The notes under the pieces are model-generated. The model had not been told where the DNA came from. It worked only from the letters and a program-made list of their open reading frames with translations, and searched no databases. DNA of 49,550 nt, taken from positions 1 to 49,550 of the forward strand of contig CANRAS010000015.1 in assembly GCA_947628655.1 (NCBI GenBank), given 5' to 3'. The position numbers were made by a program, and so were the translations under genes. How positions within the stretch are numbered: the first letter of the stretch is position 1; each line of letters begins with the position of its first letter. This DNA comes from an uncultured Clostridia bacterium (GTDB taxonomy: Bacteria; Bacillota; Clostridia; Oscillospirales; Ruminococcaceae). Below are positions 23,738 through 30,834 of this stretch, in pieces.

Positions 23738-24501
23738 TACTCCTCACCGCCTTTTGACGACATAACGGTCAGCGCGTCGGAGATTTTGCGGTACATACCG
23801 TCAACGGACGTAGAGGCGCGGTAAATCTGGTGGAACACCGCGCCGTCGCGGATAAACAGAACCCTTGACGCGTGCGCGGCGGCTTTCGTCGAGTGCGTAA
23901 CCATTAGAATAGTCTGCCCCGCGCGGTTTATGCTCTCGAACAGGCGAAGTAATTCATCGGAGGACTTGCTGTCAAGCGCGCCCGTCGGTTCGTCGGCGAG
24001 GAGAATTTTCGGCTCGGTAATTATCGCCCGCGCAATCGCGGCGCGCTGTTTTTGCCCGCCGGACACTTCATACGGGAATTTGCTCAAAATATCGGAAATC
24101 CCCAATGCCTTTGCAACAAGCGTTACAGTACCGTCCAATTCGTCAAATCTCTGCCCGCGCAGAACCAAAGGGAGCAGAATATTATCGCGTATTGAAAACG
24201 TATCGAGCAGGTTAAATTCCTGAAACACGAACCCCAGATTATCGCGCCGAAACGCGGCGATTTCGCTTTCCTTTATCTTGCAAAGGTCAAGCCCGTCAAG
24301 CACGACGCTCCCCGCCGTCGGGCGGTCAAGCGCGGCTAAGATGTTGAGGAGCGTTGTCTTTCCCGAACCGCTTTCGCCCATAATCGCGATAAACTCTCCG
24401 CGTTCGGCAGTAAACGAAACGCTTTTCAGCGCCTCGACCTTGTTCCCCCTGAACCTGCCGACATAAGTTTTTTTCAAATCATGTACTTCAAGATACGACA
24501 T
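23737..24501 (-). CDS. BceA-like ABC transporter ATP-binding protein
   Basis: 254 residues. Walker A GESGSGKTT, Q-loop FQEFNLLD, signature VSGGQKQRAAIARAI, Walker B ILLADEPTGALD and H-loop VTHS are intact, so the ATPase should be active. Sequence style matches the LolD/MacB/BceA group. It powers the 23737 permease, with which it overlaps (TAATG). A minus-strand TATAAT (24536-24531) lies 30 bp upstream with a poor -35 (TGGCTT). Confidence 0.93.
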   Translation of the reverse strand: MSYLEVHDLKKTYVGRFRGNKVEALKSVSFTAERGEFIAIMGESGSGKTTLLNILAALDRPTAGSVVLDGLDLCKIKESEIAAFRRDNLGFVFQEFNLLDTFSIRDNILLPLVLRGQRFDELDGTVTLVAKALGISDILSKFPYEVSGGQKQRAAIARAIITEPKILLADEPTGALDSKSSDELLRLFESINRAGQTILMVTHSTKAAAHASRVLFIRDGAVFHQIYRASTSVDGMYRKISDALTVMSSKGGEE

Positions 24502-24530
24502 ATATTTTCCCTCCGTTTAGTGATAATTAA

Positions 24531-24595
24531 ATTATACCACGTTCCGAAAGAAAAAGCCATAACAAAAGGATTACAATAATCTAACAAAAATGTAA
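24531..24595 (-). promoter_or_regulatory. Possible regulated promoter of the bceAB-like operon
   Basis: -10 TATAAT (24536-24531) with weak -35 TGGCTT at 17 bp. Directly upstream is an inverted repeat TTACA (24571-24575) / TGTAA (24591-24595). A weak -35 behind an inverted repeat is what an activator-dependent promoter would look like, but the regulator is not in the window. Confidence 0.4.
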
Positions 24596-24597
24596 GA

Positions 24598-24922
24598 CAG
24601 AGGTAAGAGGTAAGCGAGTAATCCGCAAGCGGATTACTCTGTAAGAGGTAAGAGAGCGCGGGGGCGCAGTTGTCTAGAGAATAGTTGTTAGTAGTTAGTT
24701 TCGGTGTCCGCCTACGGCGGACAGAAAGATTGTCTTTGAGTTAAGAGGTTGACACACTAGGCAAAAGCCACACCGCCTGCGCGTGGCGCAGGGGCGTATT
24801 AGTCCGCAGACAATCTAAACCGCGCGGGCGCAAGCCCGCGCACATTGAGCAATCCGCAAAGCGGATTGCGAACTAATTACTATAGGGTTATCCGCGTAGC
24901 GGATAACTCAACTATTCTCTAG
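24598..24922. repeat. R5: large composite element between exporter and kinase genes
   Basis: A 14-bp perfect inverted repeat CTAGAGAATAGTTG (24674-24687) / CAACTATTCTCTAG (24909-24922) bounds 249 bp; AGAGGTAAGA-type repeats extend it leftward. Hairpins: GAGTAATCCGC-AA-mirror (24616-24639), GTCCGCC-TAC-GGCGGAC-like (about 24707), GCGCGGGC-GCAA-GCCCGCGC (24822-24841), GCAATCCGC-AAA-GCGGATTGC (24849-24869), GTTATCCGC-GTA-GCGGATAAC (24889-24909). Two cores in opposite orientation (24728 and 24808). Confidence 0.8.
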
Positions 24923-25918
24923 CTACTCCCGCGTGTCAACGTGCGGTTGACAAAGCGTCACCCGAACCTGCGTTCCGCTGTTGTTGGACAAAGCAACGAT
25001 TGAATAGCCTAATCGCTCGCAAATGCGCTTGCACAAATACAAGCCTATGCCCGTGGCGCGTTTGTCGGTTCTGCCGTTGCTGCCCGTAAATCCGCGCTCG
25101 AAGATACGGGGCAAGTCCTCGCTCGCTATGCCGATACCCGTGTCGCTGATTGTAAGAACGGGCGGGTCGGCGGGTTCAAGCGCGATTTCTATACTTCCGC
25201 GCGGGGTGTATTTAAGCGCGTTTGAGATAAGCTGTTCGATAACGAAAAGCAGGAGTTTTTCGTCGGTAAGTACCGTAATGTCGGACGGCTCGTACACAAG
25301 CGTTAATTTACGGCGAATAAACTGCTTTGAAAATCGGCGTATCGCCTGCTTTACAATATCGTCAAGCGAATGTTCGCGGATTACAAGGTCGCTGTTGTCG
25401 CTGTCCAGCTGAACATAACACAGCGCCATTTCAACATACTGTTCTATCCGCTGAAGATACTCCGAAAATTCGTCCTTTTCGGAGAACTCCGCGCTTTGCA
25501 AAGCAAGGGAGAGCGCCGTTATCGGCGTTTTTATCTGGTGCGCCCACAGAGAAAAGTACACGGTCAAATCGTCATAGCGCTTGTCGGCGGCGGCAGACAG
25601 CACGTTTTTTTCGAGAAACAGCGTTTCGAGCAACTCTTGATAACGCTCCTCGTTATCATCGTCGGGGTCGGGGAGATTTTCAAGGGAAATCAAAATCTCG
25701 CCGCAAAGCTGATTTAGTGCGCTGTATTTTCTCTTGTACCGAAAAAACGCGACAGCGCCCATTACCGCGCAGACCGCCCCGCAGACGATAAGCGGATAAG
25801 CGACAGCGGAAAATTCCATTCCGTAAAGCGCCATTGACAGCGAAAACGCCGCCGCTGTCACTAATACCGCGATAATCGCATATCGGCTCCGGCGCAGAAA
25901 ACTCGCAAAGCATTTCAT
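24923..25918 (-). CDS. BceS-like intramembrane-sensing histidine kinase
   Basis: 331 residues. Two transmembrane helices (about 12-32 and 38-58) with almost no external loop mark an intramembrane-sensing kinase, which detects its signal through a BceAB exporter. The phosphoacceptor is H127 in SLWAHQIKTPI. The N-box is LISNALKYTP and the ATP lid region has SDTGIGIASEDLPRIFERGFTG and TGIGLYLCKRI. It belongs with the exporter at 21608-24501, but the usual response-regulator gene is missing: the next gene upstream is a CCA-adding-like enzyme only 5 bp away. The stop TAG lies in the R5 end sequence AGTAGCTAGAGAATAG. Confidence 0.92.
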   Translation of the reverse strand: MKCFASFLRRSRYAIIAVLVTAAAFSLSMALYGMEFSAVAYPLIVCGAVCAVMGAVAFFRYKRKYSALNQLCGEILISLENLPDPDDDNEERYQELLETLFLEKNVLSAAADKRYDDLTVYFSLWAHQIKTPITALSLALQSAEFSEKDEFSEYLQRIEQYVEMALCYVQLDSDNSDLVIREHSLDDIVKQAIRRFSKQFIRRKLTLVYEPSDITVLTDEKLLLFVIEQLISNALKYTPRGSIEIALEPADPPVLTISDTGIGIASEDLPRIFERGFTGSNGRTDKRATGIGLYLCKRICERLGYSIVALSNNSGTQVRVTLCQPHVDTRE

Positions 25919-25923
25919 AATTT

Positions 25924-27435
25924 CTATAACTTCTTTTTCTTGGAGAACACGGATTCTCCGCGCCTGCCCTTGGCGCGTTTTACGCGTTCGCGTTCCGCGC
26001 GTTCCTCCTCGGCACGGCGCTTGTCCGCCTCTATCTGCTCCAGCTTTGACTTGCTCTTTTCGGCAATGTCAATAAGCATAAGGCGATTGTTGAACGACGG
26101 CTTGTCGAGGACTATCTCAAACAGCGCGTTCATAAGCTGATCCGCTTCGGTTTCGTTATGCGCGAGTTTCCTGTCAAGCAGTTCGCGGCGCGTTACGGCA
26201 AGCTGACTTATGTCGTAACATTCGTTTGTATTGATTATCTCGTTCAAGTCGGCAAGCGATTTTCTGAGCGTTACGGTCTGCGGCGCGGGTTCGTTGTTTA
26301 TTTCGGGCTTGCGGGCGCGGCTGTCGGCTATTTCACATTGGAGAAGTTCTTTCAAGTCCTGCGCGCCAAGTTCTCTTATCAGCGCTTTCAGTTCCCGTCT
26401 GTCCTCGGGTATCGGTACGTCGTGATGATAGACAAGCCAGCTTATCTCGTCGGCGAACGCTTTCGGGAAGTTAAGTCTGCGCATAATTCCCTCGGCGAGT
26501 AAGCGGGAGCGCTCTCCGTGACCCTTGAAATGCCCGCGCCCGTTTTTGTCAAGCGACATACAGTCGGGTTTTCCCAAATCGTGAAACAGCATTGCAAAGC
26601 GGATAGCGGGTTCAGGCAGAGCGTAACCGACCGCCTTGCAGATATGTACCCACACCGTAAAATCGTGGTGCGGGGAATGTTGGCCGCACGTTATGCAGGG
26701 TTCGATTTCGGGGAGAATATACGATAATATATCGGCGTTTTTTTCGAGAGCACGCGCGGCGAATTTGCCCATAACAATACGCTGGAGTTCCTCGCGCAGT
26801 AAATCCGCGTCGGCGTAATCAAAGCACGCGAGGTTCGCCCGCATACAGTTTCGCGTTTGCTCCTCTATCTCGTATTCGTCCTCGGCGCAGTACCGCACAG
26901 CCTCAAGCAGACGTGACGGCGCTATCGAGAAACTCTTTGTCATATCGTAAACGGTCTGTACAGTCGGAACTCCGCTCACTTTTACGTTTACCGTGACATT
27001 CTCGCCTATTGCGACGACTTTCTTCACTTCTCCGCCCACAAGCGCAGTCTTGCCGTCGTAAGGGTCGATAAGTCCCGTTTTCGGAGAGTACGCCATAGCG
27101 TTCATTGTAAAACCGCGCCTTGCCAAATCCGTTTCCAAATCGGGAGCGTACATCACGCGCTGTCCGACGACCTCGCGCCGATACGGCGACACCGCTATCA
27201 CCATTCCCAGAATAGTTACCATTATCTCGCCCTTTGACATTCCCTCGTCGGATATGCGGTAATCGCGGAACGCGAACAGAATATCGTTTATTCCCGCGCT
27301 CGTCACTATATCGAAATCCTGCGGAGAGCGCCCCAAAATCATTTCGCGGACGCATTCCCCGACGACGTAAGCCTCAAAGCCCGCGTTCTCCAGAATGTCC
27401 AAGGCTTCGGATACTTGCTGTGGTAAAAAAATCAT
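25924..27435 (-). CDS. CCA-adding enzyme / poly(A) polymerase family protein with HD domain
   Basis: 503 residues of class II nucleotidyltransferase type. Head: YVVGECVREMILGRSPQDFDIVT with the DxD metal pair, then ARRGFTMNAMAYSP. A neck/body follows, then an HD domain (MLFHDLGKP, HHDVPIP) and a Lys/Arg/Glu-rich tail (about 465-503). Closest role is CCA end addition or repair of tRNA. Deviations: family GG.VRD is GECVRE here and RRDFT is RRGFT, so specificity or activity may differ. A roughly 40-residue insertion (VNVKVSGVPTVQTVYDMTKS) breaks the head. RBS AAGGAAG precedes ATG 27435. The BceS-like gene follows 5 bp after its stop. Confidence 0.85.
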   Translation of the reverse strand: MIFLPQQVSEALDILENAGFEAYVVGECVREMILGRSPQDFDIVTSAGINDILFAFRDYRISDEGMSKGEIMVTILGMVIAVSPYRREVVGQRVMYAPDLETDLARRGFTMNAMAYSPKTGLIDPYDGKTALVGGEVKKVVAIGENVTVNVKVSGVPTVQTVYDMTKSFSIAPSRLLEAVRYCAEDEYEIEEQTRNCMRANLACFDYADADLLREELQRIVMGKFAARALEKNADILSYILPEIEPCITCGQHSPHHDFTVWVHICKAVGYALPEPAIRFAMLFHDLGKPDCMSLDKNGRGHFKGHGERSRLLAEGIMRRLNFPKAFADEISWLVYHHDVPIPEDRRELKALIRELGAQDLKELLQCEIADSRARKPEINNEPAPQTVTLRKSLADLNEIINTNECYDISQLAVTRRELLDRKLAHNETEADQLMNALFEIVLDKPSFNNRLMLIDIAEKSKSKLEQIEADKRRAEEERAERERVKRAKGRRGESVFSKKKKL

Positions 27436-27471
27436 AACATTACTTCCTTATGTGATTTCTCTAATAGTTGT

Positions 27472-27628
27472 TAGAGAATAGTTATTAGTTGTTAGTTTTG
27501 GTGCGCGCTCCGCGCGCATATTGGATTGTCTTTGAATTAAAGCGTTGCTGTTTCGGGGTAAGCCACGCCCGCGCGGTAAAGCGAAACAGGACGCAACTCT
27601 ATAAACCAGCTACTAGCCTTTATTCTCC
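27472..27628. repeat. R6: inverted-repeat element overlapping a gene end
   Basis: Left end TAGAGAATAG (27472-27481) and GTTATTAGTTGTTAG, then hairpin TGCGCGC-TCC-GCGCGCA (27502-27518), core on the opposite strand (GATTGTCT, 27524-27531), and a right end CTCTATAAACCAGCTACTAG with CCTTTATTCTC. The right end is almost identical to that of R7, and includes the last codons of the 27613 gene. Confidence 0.75.
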
Positions 27629-28017
27629 AGCCTCTTTTTGGTCATAACAAACGAACCCACTGCGCCCAGCAAATTTGCGCCTAGGTATATTTTCCCGACA
27701 GCGACTACACCGAACCATTCGGAAACGGACGGCGTTCCTGCGTCGGGGAATTTAAGAGCATACAAGAACTGAAAGAAATTCAGTCCTCTTTCGACAAGTA
27801 ACGACAGCGTTAAGCCGAGAAGATATGCTATCAAATTATGTACCCACGCACGAACCGTGTCGGTTTGCAGAAGTCCTGCTGTTGCAACCGCCATAACGAC
27901 CGCCGCGACCGCCAAAATCACGGGGTGAAAAAATAAGACCGTCACCCAAAGCAAAACCGACGCGGCAACGCCCAAAGCAAGGCATTGAGCAATTCGCGGT
28001 AAATTTAAATTTTGCAT
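27613..28017 (-). CDS. Small polytopic membrane protein
   Basis: 134 residues with about four transmembrane helices (ALGVAASVLLWVTVLFF, VILAVAAVVMAVATAGLL, NLIAYLLGLTLSLLVERG, VVAVGKIYLGANLLGAVGSFV). Not recognised. The open frame continues far upstream through repeat sequence, but ATG 28017 is chosen because AAGGAG lies 8 bp before it and the protein becomes hydrophobic only after it. The final codons, GAG AAT AAA GGC TAG, lie inside the R6 end, so the Glu-Asn-Lys-Gly tail appears to be supplied by the element. Confidence 0.7.
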   Translation of the reverse strand: MQNLNLPRIAQCLALGVAASVLLWVTVLFFHPVILAVAAVVMAVATAGLLQTDTVRAWVHNLIAYLLGLTLSLLVERGLNFFQFLYALKFPDAGTPSVSEWFGVVAVGKIYLGANLLGAVGSFVMTKKRLENKG

Positions 28018-28106
28018 ATTTTGCTCCTTTTCGCAGTTTGAAAATGTTTGAAGATAGAGCGCACGGACAGCCGAGCAACGCCGTAATCCCCGCGAACCTA
28101 GCCCGC

Positions 28107-28167
28107 GTTTTGCGCAACGCGCAAAACAACGGCGCGACAGCGCCGTTAATTCGCCGTCAGGCGAATT
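28107..28167. repeat. Three contiguous perfect hairpins
   Basis: GTTTTGCGC-AAC-GCGCAAAAC (28107-28127), AACGGCGC-GACA-GCGCCGTT (28128-28147) and AATTCGCC-GTCA-GGCGAATT (28148-28167) follow each other without a single spacer base. The rest of 28018-28190 shows no ORF. Part of the region upstream of the minus-strand membrane gene. Confidence 0.8.
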
Positions 28168-28189
28168 GCGGGCGGTCGGGCAACGGTGC

Positions 28190-28380
28190 GTACACGGACA
28201 GCGCAGGCGCGTTGATACGCGGGACGGTAAACTAATGCGGGATAAGGGCGCGGGGCGCTTGAATTGAGCCACCCAAACGCGCGGTAAAGCGAACAACGTT
28301 CTGACCCAAAGACAATCTAATCCGCGCCCGCAGGGCGCAACTCTATAAACTAGCAACTAGCCTTTATTCTCTAGCTGCTA
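28190..28380. repeat. R7: R1-like element
   Basis: Interior shared with R1 (GGCGCGTTGATACGC, GCGGGATAAG, CGCTTGAATTGAGC), core ACCCAAAGACAATCTAATCC (agacaatc 28310-28317), hairpin GCGCCC-GCA-GGGCGC (28324-28338), right end AACTCTATAAACTAGC and CTTTATTCTCTAGC. A degenerate core GGACAATCT follows at 28384. Left end not clear. Confidence 0.7.
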
Positions 28381-28487
28381 GAAGGACAATCTTTCCGCGC
28401 CCACATTACCTCACTATAATTATACTATATTAAATCTTGAAAATCAACCCTTTTCTGAAAAATTACCAAAAATTTCACTAAAAAGAC

Positions 28488-28516
28488 TTGCAATTTGTGG
28501 GAATTTATTGTATAAT
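28488..28516 (+). promoter_or_regulatory. Promoter of the EF-G-like gene
   Basis: TTGCAA (28488-28493), 17-bp spacer, TATAAT (28511-28516). A leader of about 115 nt precedes the RBS GGAGGT (28625-28630). Confidence 0.7.
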
Positions 28517-28638
28517 AATGATAACGCAATGGCTATGCTCAATTATACTGATACTCAATTTGCCGAATTGTTCATTTCCCATTGTTAAAAGGGCGCGTAA
28601 AATACGCCCGAAGAGAATATTAACGGAGGTACACTTTG

Positions 28639-30648
28639 ATGAAAACATTCACGGCGGACAATATCAGGAACGTTGTTTTGACAGGTCACGGCGGGAGCGG
28701 AAAGACCGCGCTGGCGGAGGCTATGCTGTTCAAGTGCGGGCTTACCGACAGAATGGGCAACACCGCGGAGGGCAACACGGTATGCGACTTTGACGCGGAG
28801 GAGATAAAGCGCAAGATCTCAATAAACGCGTCAATAGCTAATATGACTTGGCTTGACACGAAAATCAATGTAATCGACGCTCCCGGTCAGTTCGACTTTG
28901 TGGGCGGTATGTACGAGGGTATGCGCGCCGCAGAAAGCGTGATAGTCACCGTGAACGGAAAAGACGGAGTTTGCCCCGGCACAATCAAGGCGTATCAGCT
29001 TGCCGAAAAGGAAAACAAGGCGCGTATGCTCGCGGTTACTTGTATGGAAGTGGAAAACAGCGACTTTTATCGGGTATTTACGCAGATGAAAACGGTTTTC
29101 GGACCTTCGGTCTGCCCGATAGTCGTGCCGTATGACAAGCACGGATTTGTCGAGGCGTATATCAATCTGATTACGATGAAAGCATATAAATACGATAAAA
29201 AAGGCGTTCCTGCCGAAGTGGAAATGCCCGCGTCCGAAAACCGCATAGCAGGACTTCGCGCGGCAATGGCAGAGGCTGTCGCGGAAACTAACGAGGAGTT
29301 TATGGATAAGTTCTTCAACGAGGAAGAATTTACGCACGATGAACTTGTAAAAGGTATACATGACGGCATAGCGAACGGCACGATAACGCCCGTCGTTTGC
29401 TGCGCGAACGACACTCTTTCGGGCGTGGATATGCTGCTCGACGCAGTTGTGAAAATGCTCCCGTCGCCGAACGAACGCAAACTCGAAAAGATAGACGGCA
29501 AAGAAGTCGCGTATGACGAAACAAAGCCGTTCAAGGGTATCGTGTTCAAAACCGTTGCCGACCCGTTTGTCGGGAAAATCAGCTATGTGAAAGTTGTTCA
29601 GGGCAAGCTGACCGCAAAGAGCGTTCCCGTGTCCACAAGCGGAGCAGAACTGCGTTTCGGCAAGCTCGTTACGGTAATAGGCAAGAAACAGGAAGAAGTA
29701 TCAGAAGTCAGTACGGGCGACATCTGCGCGGTAACGAAAATGGAGGCAGGCACGGGCGATACGCTCTGCGACCCCGCAGACCTCTCCGCGCTCGAACCGA
29801 TAGAGTTCCCGAAAGCGAATTACTTCCGCGCAGTGAAACTTATGGGCGGCGGCGACGAGGGCAAGCTGTCCACGGCGATAAAGCGTCTGCTCGAAGAGGA
29901 CAAAACGCTGGCTTACGTTCACAACCACGAAACGCACGAGCGTATTTTGGGCGGTTTGGGCGAACAGCACCTCGATGTTACCGCGGCGAAACTCAAAGCG
30001 AAGTTCGGCATTGACATAGAACTAACCGCGCCGAAAGTGGCGTACCGCGAGGCGATACGGAAGAAAGTCACGATTGAAAGCAAGTACAAAAAGCAGTCGG
30101 GCGGTCACGGGCAGTACGGACACGTTAAAATCGAATTTGAACCGTATGACGGCGAGGAACTGAAGTTTGAGGAGAAAATATTCGGCGGCGCAGTTCCGAA
30201 GAACTACTTCCCCGCTATTGAAAAGGGATTGCAGGAAAGCTGCGAGAAAGGCTCTCTGGGCGGTTATCCCGTTGTAAGACTTAAAGCAACGCTGCTTGAC
30301 GGCAGTTATCACCCTGTAGACAGCTCCGAAATGGCGTTCAAGACCGCCGCGTCAATGGCGTTCAAGGACTGTATGAAGATAGCCGAACCTTACCTGCTCG
30401 AACCGATACAGAGCCTTACCATTCGTATGCCCGATGATAAACAAGGCGACGTGATGAGCGTTATCTCGAAAAAGCGCGGCGCAGTACTCGGAATGAACAG
30501 CACGGGCGACGGTATGACGGAACTTATCGCAGAGGCTCCCGAAGCCGAAATGCAGGACTTCGCGCCCGTATTAAGACAGATTACGCAAGGTTTAGGCGAG
30601 TTCAGCGCGGAGTTTGCACGGTATGAGCAGGCGATGAATAAAGAGTAA
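28639..30648 (+). CDS. Elongation factor G-like protein with altered GTPase motifs
   Basis: 669 residues with the five-domain EF-G architecture; the C-terminal half (YREAIRKKVTIESKYKKQSGGHGQYG, then GGAVPKNYFPAIEKG) is well conserved. The start is ATG 28639, 8 bp after GGAGGT. The GTPase domain is unusual. The P-loop is GHGGSGKT (16-23) as in EF-G-like paralogues, not AHIDAGKT. G3 reads DAPGQ (80-84) where EF-G has DTPGH, so the catalytic His is Gln. The G4 motif NKMD is TCME (134-137), losing the Asn and Asp that select guanine. It may bind nucleotide poorly or with relaxed specificity. Canonical EF-G is presumably encoded elsewhere. Single-gene unit with its own terminator. Confidence 0.88.
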   Translation: MKTFTADNIRNVVLTGHGGSGKTALAEAMLFKCGLTDRMGNTAEGNTVCDFDAEEIKRKISINASIANMTWLDTKINVIDAPGQFDFVGGMYEGMRAAESVIVTVNGKDGVCPGTIKAYQLAEKENKARMLAVTCMEVENSDFYRVFTQMKTVFGPSVCPIVVPYDKHGFVEAYINLITMKAYKYDKKGVPAEVEMPASENRIAGLRAAMAEAVAETNEEFMDKFFNEEEFTHDELVKGIHDGIANGTITPVVCCANDTLSGVDMLLDAVVKMLPSPNERKLEKIDGKEVAYDETKPFKGIVFKTVADPFVGKISYVKVVQGKLTAKSVPVSTSGAELRFGKLVTVIGKKQEEVSEVSTGDICAVTKMEAGTGDTLCDPADLSALEPIEFPKANYFRAVKLMGGGDEGKLSTAIKRLLEEDKTLAYVHNHETHERILGGLGEQHLDVTAAKLKAKFGIDIELTAPKVAYREAIRKKVTIESKYKKQSGGHGQYGHVKIEFEPYDGEELKFEEKIFGGAVPKNYFPAIEKGLQESCEKGSLGGYPVVRLKATLLDGSYHPVDSSEMAFKTAASMAFKDCMKIAEPYLLEPIQSLTIRMPDDKQGDVMSVISKKRGAVLGMNSTGDGMTELIAEAPEAEMQDFAPVLRQITQGLGEFSAEFARYEQAMNKE

Positions 30649-30688
30649 TAACAGTTTAAAGTTTTTAGCGCAATGCGAATAATAACAG

Positions 30689-30722
30689 CGCCCTCCCCGC
30701 CGTAGGCGGGGAGGGCGTTTGC
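30689..30722 (+). terminator. 13-bp GC-rich terminator hairpin
   Basis: CGCCCTCCCCGCC (30689-30701), GTA, GGCGGGGAGGGCG (30705-30717), then TTTG. The same stem core recurs at 31982, 14481 and elsewhere. AACAGTTTAAAG just after the gene (about 30650) resembles the R2/R3 end. Confidence 0.75.
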
Positions 30723-30728
30723 ATTATC

Positions 30729-30814
30729 AAATGCCACTTTCTTCTAACCTCGAAAGTTGCGCCCCATAAGCGCGTGAGGATAGTGGCATTTCATATGAGA
30801 GGGGGCGCAACTTT
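30729..30814. other. Interlocking inverted repeats (pseudoknot-capable element)
   Basis: AAATGCCACT (30729-30738) is complementary to AGTGGCATTT (30782-30791), and AAAGTTGCGCCCC (30753-30765) to GGGGCGCAACTTT (30802-30814). Order is A-B-A'-B', which cannot be one nested hairpin. Within A-A' lie smaller stems CCTC/GAGG and GCGC-CCCATAA-GCGC. It lies between the convergent ends of the EF-G-like and pyrB genes. Confidence 0.8.
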
Positions 30815-30834
30815 AACCTCTCCAACGTTCCCGC

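Noticed and set aside
24598-24922. CRISPR-like array in the hairpin-rich repeats
   Set aside because: Repeats are palindromes of different lengths without regular spacers, and no cas genes are present.
27613-28356. 247-codon open frame for the membrane protein
   Set aside because: The upstream 113 codons are repeat sequence with no RBS; ATG 28017 has a strong RBS and begins the hydrophobic protein.
28488-28793. ORF starting inside the promoter of the EF-G-like gene
   Set aside because: Its start overlaps the -35 box and its second half is a frame shadow of the EF-G-like gene.
30729-30814. Known ribozyme (twister, HDV-like, hammerhead)
   Set aside because: The interlocked stems fit a pseudoknot, but none of the conserved catalytic sequences of these classes was seen.
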